Notes under the pieces: generated by a model
Seen by the model: only the letters and a program-made list of their open reading frames with translations
Told to the model about the DNA's origin: nothing
Database searches by the model: none
Origin: Morchella semilibera
Lineage: Eukaryota > Ascomycota > Pezizomycetes > Pezizales > Morchellaceae
DNA: 64,000 nt
Reading direction: 5' to 3'
Assembly: GCA_009192285.1 (NCBI GenBank)
Contig: CM018605.1
Coordinates: 954,530 to 1,018,529, forward strand
In this document: one piece after another, positions 57,575-64,000 of the stretch
Numbering within the stretch: the first letter of the stretch is position 1
Layout of the letters: each line of letters opens with the position of its first letter
Translations under genes and position numbers: made by a program

Positions 57575-58652
57575 TGTTACGGGATGGGGTCGGAGAACTA
57601 AGGCGAGGGGATTATAGCAGGAGCAGGGTCGGGCAGAGAATCCACAAGGAGTCTCTGAGTTTCAACGTATACATGAAGGCACCAGTAAATAACTCGGATC
57701 ACTGTCATAAGAGGAGACAGCGCACAACAGGAGGCCACGGGGTTAAGCGAGGCAGACGAGTTCAGGACACGGTGTTACCAAGGGGTACAACCGATAACCA
57801 GGACGGAGCGAAGTATAGAACCAGGTATATATTTTATATCTAGACAGAGGAAAGAACCAAGCCAAAGGTATAACAGAAACCTAAAGGGAAAGGTTGATAA
57901 CAGGAGGTTGCGTAAGGAAAGAAGAAAAGGATAGACAAAGGAAATCCTAGCCCGTATATATAACCTTCCAATTTCACCGATTACTAATCCGTACTACGGA
58001 ACCCCATAGAAACCCAAAGAAAGACTCCCCACACCACTAACCGATCCACATACTAAAACCCGATAACTCATCCCGAAGAAACCCGACATCCTTACTTAAT
58101 CACTTTCTTACTATCACGGCTCCACCTCCTGCGCCCCGCCTTCCACCAAGGCGTCTTCGGAACAGGGTTGTTGGATAGTATCGGTCGATGTCGGAAGTAG
58201 AATGATGGATTAGGCAGGAGCTCGGGTGATAGAATGTAAGCACTAGGAAGGATGGGTAGTATCGGGTTAGAGATAGGGGGTATTGGGAATAGTATGGGTG
58301 ATACAGGAGTGTGGAAGGTTCTACGGGATTCTATGGTTATGATGTCAGCGGTGTGACAGGGGAGTTGTATATATTAGTGTTCGTTCTTTCCTATGTTTCT
58401 GTCTCCCTAGGTAACGTCTTCTTCCTGCTAGTATTATATTACTCTCGCTTAGGCCCTTCTGTCCTTGCCCCGCCCCTGGAACCTGAACTCGAACCTGAAC
58501 CTGAACCTGAACCCGAACCTGAACCCGAACCTGTCTCGCCTTGGGTATATCCTGAGCCGATCCCGTCCTGCCTCTGTTCCTGAAGTTCTACCCGACTCGT
58601 CTCTGAACCCGACCCACCCCGTTAGACTTACCATCCCAGACGTGCCGTGACA
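57575..58652 (-). repeat. C2 5' LTR, split by a solo B LTR
   Basis: TGTTACGGGATGGGG... to 58111, then the B LTR, then from 58627 to ...GTGCCGTGACA. About 558 bp without the insert. Confidence 0.93.
58112..58626 (+). repeat. Solo B LTR with TSD CTTAC
   Basis: TATCACGGCTCC...CCCCGTTAGA, 515 bp, flanked by CTTAC (58107-58111, 58627-58631). The long GAACCT tract at 58480-58535 is its most variable part. Confidence 0.94.
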
Positions 58653-58956
58653 ACGAGACAGAGAGAAAAGAAAGAAAGAACTAAGGAAAACATCTATCCC
58701 CGCTATTTAACACACTTCCCCCACCAGTCCGCTATGACTAATACTTTCGCCCATAGAACCTTATGGAAAACCCATCACACTCACACCTCGTATTCCTCCC
58801 CACCATCTCTCTTAGCTGTATTACAAATCCATCACGCCATAGAAACTCATAGAATCCTCGTAACGTCATACCTATGCCACAAATCCCTCCCTCGCTTATC
58901 ATTCCCCTCTTCACCGCAACCATATATCGCTTACCGGGACTGTCAGGGCATTGGTC

Positions 58957-59567
58957 TTGAAGGTTTGGTAGTCGAAGCGCTGTTATAATTGTTAGGGTAA
59001 TGCTAAGCGAGGAAGGGGTGGAGTAAGGAGAGGGTGTCGTCATTGGAGTCTAGGAGCTTTGATAGCGTGAGGGATTTGTAATATAAATCGCAGGGAATAG
59101 TGGAGAGGAATGCAAGGTGTAGGTGCGACGGGTTTCAATGAGTTTCTATGGGGCTGATGTATGAGTTATAGCGGACTGGCGGGAGAAGAGTGTTAAATAG
59201 CGGGTAGAGATGTTTTCTTTAGTCTTTCTTTCTTTTCTCTCTGTCCCGTCTTCCTGTTATCTCGGTACATAGGAATCTACTCCTATTACTAAGCCATAGA
59301 TTCTCATACCAAAGATTCAGTTCCTCTTAAAAGAGGAAACCCATAGTATCTCTCATCGTTCTCGTTGGGCCATCTGGTCCTCACTCCCCCTGCCTTGTGC
59401 TCTTGTGCCTTTGCCCTTGCCTTTGCCTTCACCCGGTGCCTATGCTTTTGCCTTGCCCCCTGTTGCTCCTATCTTCGTCGGTCTCCTCGTCGCTTAGGCT
59501 GTGCTTCCTCAAGTCTTTCTGCGTCATCATTGTCATCTTCTTCTTTGCGTCGGGTTACTCCGTCACA
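58957..59567 (+). repeat. A LTR (plus), main part, TSD CTCAC
   Basis: TTGGTCTTGAAGGTTTGGTAG...CTCCGTCACA followed by CTCAC (59568-59572), matching CTCAC at 52290-52294. Its first 8 bp are at 52295-52302. Confidence 0.85.
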
Positions 59568-60388
59568 CTCACTTTCCTTGCACTCAGCCAGCAAAAATAT
59601 CTCTCAATTGTCGAACACCCTCTCGAAGCACAGTTAATATTTTATTCGGGAAGCTATCGTATTGGTAAGGTTTTTTAAACAAATTAAGTACGAGAGATGC
59701 CTTCGGTGGATTCATTTGCCAAACAGCCTGCTAACAAACATATTTTTGAATCCAAATTTTCCTTCTTCAAAACCACTCGGCTTTGCTGTTCCAATCTCTC
59801 ATCCCCCTCCTTTGCTAAATCCTTAGACCTCCTTTTCAAAATATCCACCTTCCTTCCCTGCTTTCCCGGCCTATACTAAATAACATAATTGAATCAAGAC
59901 AGAAACTCCGCCCAGCGAGTTTTGACGCGATTCAACAATTTGTTCGATATAAAGTACTCAAGTTTGCGATAGTCTGTAAGTACTTGAACCTGGAATTGAG
60001 GCCATCTCCAAGTGAGGTCTCCACTCCTCAAAGCAACGAATAATGGTCAGTAACTCTTTATCGTAGATTTCATAGTTGCATTCTGCAGGCGACATCAGTA
60101 AGACTTCATTTGTCTCCTGATGTCTCCTGAGCCTCAGGAGACTCAAGAAATATCCAGGAGTCCTAGGAAACACTCAGGAGACTAGGGACTGTTGAGAGAC
60201 TCCAGTCACAAGTTGAGTTTGCTGATGGAGTGTATTTTTGAAAAGAAGGCGACTAGATGACAGTGTAGAAGTCCCTTCCTCGTCTCATCTGTAATAGAAT
60301 TCCTGCTGACACATTAGTATGACACATTAGTCTCCACGATAAACTCTTTCTCTGGATCTGGGTGCATCAGGATCGGGGCGGTGGTAAA
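59568..60388 (-). pseudogene. A-family pol fragment (RNase H to integrase linker), right piece
   Basis: Continues 52073-52294 after the nested insertions: LAECKESE, the linker ending SFAKQPANK, RNase [21 protein letters not shown], then RT-proximal sequence, with a MITE at 60093-60227. Heavily decayed. Confidence 0.82.
60093..60227. mobile_element. MITE with CATCAG ends, TSD GA
   Basis: 135 bp, CATCAGTAAGACTTC...AGTTTGCTGATG. The interior has inverted GTCTCCTGAG words. It is inserted in A RNase H between GGCGA and GAGTG, where A1 has the uninterrupted CGAATGTG. Confidence 0.88.
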
Positions 60389-60425
60389 CATCAGCAAAAC
60401 TCAACCTGTGACTGGAGTCTCCCAA
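60389..60425. mobile_element. Truncated MITE of the same family
   Basis: CATCAGCAAAACTCAACCTG...CTCCCAA, cut by the B 5' LTR at 60426. It matches the first 37 bp of 62957-63093. Confidence 0.8.
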
Positions 60426-60935
60426 TATCACGGCTCCGCCTCCTGCGCCTCGTCTGCCGCTAAGGCGTCTTCGGAACAGGGTTGTTGGATTAGTATCGGT
60501 CGATGTCGGAAGTAGGAGGAAGGATTAGGAAGGAGCTTGGGTAATAGAATGTAAGCGCTAGGAAGGAAGGGGGTAGTTATCGGGTTAGAAGTATGGGTAT
60601 TGGGAATAGTATGGGTTGGTACGGAAGTGGGGGAGGTTCTATGGGATTCTATGGGTATGAGTCAGCGGGTGTGTAACGGGAAGAGTTGTATATATAGAGT
60701 TCGTTCTTTCCTATGTTTCTGCCTCTCTAGGCAACGTCTTCTTTCTGTTAGCAATACATTACTTTGGGCTTCGGCCCTTCTGCCTTTGCCTCGTCCTCGA
60801 ATCTGAACCTGAAACCTGAACCTGAACCTGAACCTGAATCTGTCTCGCCTCGGGTATCTCCTGAGCCGACCCTGTCTTCGTCCTCGTCCCTGGATTTATC
60901 TCGCTAGCCCGTGACCCGACCCCCGCCCCGTTAGA
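60426..60935 (+). repeat. B 5' LTR
   Basis: TATCACGGCTCCGCC...CCCCGTTAGA, 510 bp. TTGTATATATAGAG promoter region at about 60686. AGGCAACGT at 60729-60737 marks the predicted start of R. Confidence 0.93.
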
Positions 60936-60937
60936 CT

Positions 60938-60946
60938 ACGTTGCCT
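60938..60946 (+). promoter_or_regulatory. B primer-binding site, self-priming type
   Basis: ACGTTGCCT, 2 nt after the LTR, exact complement of AGGCAACGT at 60729-60737. Confidence 0.75.
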
Positions 60947-60972
60947 CCGCCTTTGGCTCCTGAGATACTACC

Positions 60973-62459
60973 ATGGCAGCCTCCGGGATCCTCGTTTATG
61001 ATCGCCCACCCGAACCTGTTATTACCGACCGCATCGCCAATAGTGATGTGGTTCCTGCTACCTGGGAATGGCCCCCGCGGACGTTCCAGCTTTTATTGAA
61101 CAATATAATCATGATAAGGCTCTTCTTTTCGACCTCCTAGGATATAATATCTCTCGAATCCGGCACGAAAGGGACATGGCTCGCTTCGAGAGAGACACAG
61201 CCTTGAACACTGCCTCCGTTATCCCTGATCTTGAACAACAAATTACAAGCCTGGAGAGCCAGCTCGTGGAGGTCCGTCAGCTCAATAGTCTGCTGTCGGC
61301 TCAAGCGGCTGCCCCTCCTCCTGCTCCTCCTGTCGTTCCTCCTCCTGCTCCTCATGTTGCTCCTCCTCCTGCTCCTCCTGTTGCTCCTCCTCCTGCCCCT
61401 CCTGTTGCTCCACTTCCGGTACTACCCTCGACCCCTCGCTCCGAGAAAGTCCCCGATCCTCCTAAGTTCGACGGCAAGCGGAGGAGCTTCGCCCCTTTGT
61501 TACTCAACTTCGTCTGAAAATGCTCGCCAATTATGATCGTTTCCCTGCCGCCCAAGCCCGTTTGGCCTACGCTATTAACCTTCTTTCTGGTCGCGCCCTT
61601 GCCCAGGTAATGCCCCTCGTCGTTGGAGACGCATCGACCTGGAAGACATTGAGGCCCCTAATTACTATTCTGGGAAACCGCTTTTGGAGATCCAGATCGT
61701 ATCGCCACTGCCGAAACGAGAACTCGAACGTCTTACCCAAAGCGGCCGAGACTTCTCCACCTATTTCGCTGAGTACCAACGCTTGGCTGCTGAGGTTAGA
61801 TGGAATGATGAGGCTAAGAAAACATGCACTTACTCAAGGCCTCTCCCGCGAGCTCCGCTCTGCCATGATCCACCATGATGTCCCTGCCGCCACGTCTGAA
61901 TATGTTCTTTTGCTCCAAAAATTGGATAATAGACTCAGGAAGCTCGTGCCAGAGATCGCTCCTCTCCCTTTGCTACTCGACAGCCCTTTGTTTCCTCTAC
62001 TCCTGCTCGTGTTCCTGCTTCCGCTCCTGCTGCTCCCGCTCCTCACCCCTCTTACTCCCCAGGTGGTGCGGTGCCAATGGATCTTTCTGGTGCCCGCCGC
62101 CCTCAACGCCGTGGCCCTATTACTCCTGCCGAGCGTGCCCGACGTGCCGCCCAAGGACTCTGCATGTATTGTGGGGTCCTGGGCATTTTGCTGCCGAATG
62201 TCCTGCTCGTCCTGTTGCTCGTTCTGTTCGTATTGCTGCTACTTCTGAGGTCGGTGTACCTCCTGTTATGTCTGGGGCCGGCGCGCCCCCTGTTGTTAAT
62301 CAAGCCTCTCGTCCTGTTTCTTCTCCTGGTTATGTTTTTGGGGTTTCCTTTTGGTGCTTCTTCCTCTTCTGGCTCTGGATCTTTGGGTTTGGGTTCTCCT
62401 GGTTCGATGTCGGCGACTGCCCCGGATCAGTCGGGTTTTCACGAGGACCTGTCTTAAGT
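60973..62459 (+). pseudogene. B gag
   Basis: ATG 60973 (AASGILVYDRPPEPVITDRI); a frame change near 61065 leads to DVPAFIEQYNHDKALLFDLL. A coiled coil follows (LEQQITSLESQLVEV), then a Pro/Ala tandem repeat (APPPAPPVAPPP, 61309-61430), the core (YDRFPAAQARLAYAINLLSG, FSTYFAEYQRLAAEV, VLLLQKLDNRLRKL), PGGAVPMDLSG and a zinc knuckle readable as CMYCG plus GHFAAEC after removing one G at about 62175. Single-base frame changes also sit near 61470, 61680, 61722 and 61822. It ends GFHEDLS TAA. Confidence 0.85.
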
Positions 62460-62475
62460 GGCTTAGGCCAGGTCC
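62433..62475 (+). promoter_or_regulatory. B gag-pol -1 frameshift signal
   Basis: G GGT TTT (62433-62439) in the gag frame, 5-nt spacer, hairpin GGACCTG (62445-62451) with CAGGTCC (62469-62475). The gag stop TAA is in the loop. A -1 shift reads GFSRGPVLSGLGQVPP into the protease frame. Confidence 0.82.
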
Positions 62476-64000
62476 CCCCTCTTTCTTTGTCTGCTTCTGC
62501 TGCTTCTGGTGTCTCTGGTGAGAAGGTCTCGGATAATGATCATCTTGTTGTTTCATGTATCGTATCTGATAAAAATAAAACTGTTAAGACCTACTCACTT
62601 GTTGACACCGGGGCTTCCGGATTTGCATTCATTGATGAATCATTTGTATGCCACAAGGAAATCCCCCACTACTGTTCTACCTAATCCTCGCGCCCTTCAT
62701 GTTATCGATGGAAGAGAAATCTCCTCTGGTAGCATTACCCATATTGCTCATTTTTCGCTTCGTATTCAAGGTCATACCGAAAAAATCTCCGCCTATGTTA
62801 CCCACTTGGGACATTATCCGTTGGTGCTAGGAATCCCCTGGCTGCGCCGACATAATGTTGCTATCAATTTCGCTGATAATTCGTTGACCTTCGGGTCCCC
62901 TCGCTGTCTTCAACGTTGCAATGACAATCAAGTTCCTGCTTATGTCAAGGGAATTACATCAGCAAACTCAACTTGTGACTGGAGCCTCCCAACAGTCTCC
63001 CAGGTCTCCTGAGAGTCTCCTGAGACTCCTGGATATTTTTTGAGTCTCCTGAGGCTCAGGAGACATCAGGAGACAAATGAAGTCTTGCTGATGTACCTCA
63101 CCGCTCCCTGCTAGTCACGACTTTGAAATTGTCAGTGCTGCCACCTTTGCCAAGACCACCCAGGGACTGACTGTTTATGCCCTGTTTCTTGGTGGTTCTA
63201 CGGAGTCGATACCCTCGGAAATTGCTACCTTGGTTCCCCCCGAACATCACCACTTCTGGCAACGGTTTGGAAAAGAAGGCCCCCAGAAGCTACCCCCCCA
63301 TCGTCCCTATGATATTCGGATTACTCTTCATGAGGGAAAGGAACCTCCCTTCGGTCCCTCTATATAGTATGTCTCGAGATGAACTGGCTGCCATTGATCG
63401 AATACATCAATGATATGCTAAAGAAAGGTTTTATTGAGTCCAGCTCCTCTCCCGCTGGATCTCCCGTGCTGTTCGTGAAGAAGCCTGGTGGCGGACTTCG
63501 GTTTTGCGTGGATTATAGGGGCCTGAATGCAATTACGGGTTAAGAATCGCTACCCTCCGCCGCTGCCCAAGGAAACGTTCAATCAGCTTTGCAAGGCCAA
63601 ATGGTATACCAAGTTAGATTTGAAGAATGCCTATAATTTGGTCCGGGTGGCAGCTGGAGATGAGTGGAAAACCGCGTTCCGTACTAGAGTGGGCCATTTT
63701 CAATATAAGGTGATGCCCTTCGGATTGACCAATGCTCCCGCCGTTTTCCAAACATTTTATTAACGATACCCTTCGTCCCTTTTTGGATCGTTTCTGCACG
63801 GCCTACCCTTGACGATATTCTTATCTATAGTGAAGATTTGGAGTCGCATCGCGACCATGTTAACCAGGTCTTGCAAGCTCTTACCGATGCCGTCCTCTAT
63901 TGCTCTCCCGAGAAATGCGAATTTCAGGTCAAGGAAGTAAAGTACCTGGGAATGATAGTAACCACCGAAGGCCTAAACCTCGATCCCAAAAAGATTGAAA
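62439..64000 (+). pseudogene. B pol, 5' part: protease and RT
   Basis: Protease (YSLVDTGASGFAFIDE, then after a frame break ALHVIDGREISSGSITHI and LVLGIPWLRRHN), a MITE at 62957-63093, linker (FWQRFGKEGPQKLPPHRPYD), RT ([45 protein letters not shown]) and YLDDILIYS after a further indel at 63808. The breaks at 63405, 63538, 63758 and 63808 are each explained by one added base relative to the other families. RT continues beyond the window. Confidence 0.88.
62957..63093. mobile_element. MITE with CATCAGCAAA/G ends, TSD TA
   Basis: 137 bp, flanked by TA (62955-62956, 63094-63095), inserted in B pol between the protease and the RT linker. The interior is a run of GTCTCCTGAG in both orientations that can fold into a long hairpin. 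Confidence 0.92.

Larger units (their letters stand above)
52614..58652 (-). mobile_element. C2, full-length C-family chromovirus with a B LTR inside its 5' LTR
   Basis: Left LTR 52614-53171 (558 bp), right LTR 57575-58652 (split by a B LTR), TSD ACGAG (52609-52613 and 58653-58657). Same organisation as C1, opposite strand. Confidence 0.95.
52295..58956. repeat. Head-to-head A LTRs split by C2
   Basis: 52295-52302 (TGTCCCAG) is the first 8 bp of a plus A LTR with TSD CTCAC. At 52303 a minus A LTR starts (TGTGACGGAG), runs to 52613, is interrupted by C2 (TSD ACGAG) and resumes at 58658 (ACAGAGAGAAAAG) to about 58956. There it passes into the rest of the plus LTR through a shortened palindromic junction. 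Confidence 0.75.
60426..64000 (+). mobile_element. B-family Ty3/gypsy element, 5' part
   Basis: 5' LTR, PBS, gag, frameshift signal and pol up to RT; it runs off the window. A MITE is inserted after the protease. Many single-base indels break otherwise well-conserved coding. Confidence 0.93.

Noticed and set aside
58465-58650. Asn/Leu/Pro repeat protein (NLNLNLNPNLNPN)
   Set aside because: It is a translation of the GAACCT hexamer tract in a B LTR.
61231-61536. Polyleucine membrane-like frame
   Set aside because: Out-of-frame reading of the Pro/Ala repeat in B gag.
1-64000. tRNA genes or tRNA-type primer-binding sites
   Set aside because: No cloverleaf with GGTTCGA-type box B in proper context was found, and none of the four primer-binding sites begins with TGG.

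Overview
The window is fungal, most likely from a filamentous ascomycete with a transposon-packed genome. The evidence is Ty3/gypsy chromoviruses, a Tad-type LINE, a Plavaka-type DNA transposon, a mariner-like transposase, and one host-like gene with introns of about 50-85 bp carrying CTAAC/CTGAC-type branch sites. I cannot name the genus. I saw no rRNA, tRNA, CRISPR array or bacterial-type operon. Nearly all of the 64 kb is transposable elements inserted into one another.

The LTR families are labelled here by their ends. A: TGTCCCGG...CGTCACA, about 630 bp. B: TATCACGG...GTTAGA, about 515 bp. C: TGTCACGG...GTAACA, about 555 bp. F: TTTCATGG...TTGAGA, 399 bp. H: TATAACGG...GTTATA, about 435-490 bp. 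Ends were fixed with 5-bp target site duplications (TSDs) where these survive.

Layout. 1-3572: broken A pol, A LTRs and an F-type gag start. 3575-6098 and 11751-13830: two inverted copies of a ~1 kb mariner-like non-autonomous element, each carrying later solo LTRs; they flank a decayed transposase (6101-7749) and an MSC7-like aldehyde dehydrogenase gene (8086-10368). 13848-15499: 5'-truncated LINE with a 14-bp TSD. 16538-19158: LTR and gag fragments. 19159-27435: near full-length LINE split by an H-family fragment. 28473-34316: young full-length F element. 34917-43953: Plavaka-type transposon split by full-length C1 (36200-41723). 43956-52072: F-type gag remnant and A1 element. 52073-60425: A pol fragment holding inverted A LTRs, full-length C2 and a solo B LTR. 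60426-64000: start of a B element.

The retroelements share one expression and replication plan. A 5' LTR promoter is followed 2 nt later by a primer-binding site complementary to the start of R (self-priming). Gag is followed by a -1 frameshift signal (slippery heptamer, 5-6 nt spacer, 7-9 bp hairpin) into a Pol with protease, RT, RNase H, integrase and chromodomain. Both RNA signals covary among the four families, which is the most striking result of the window. A short MITE family with CATCAGCAA ends appears to derive from the Plavaka-type element.
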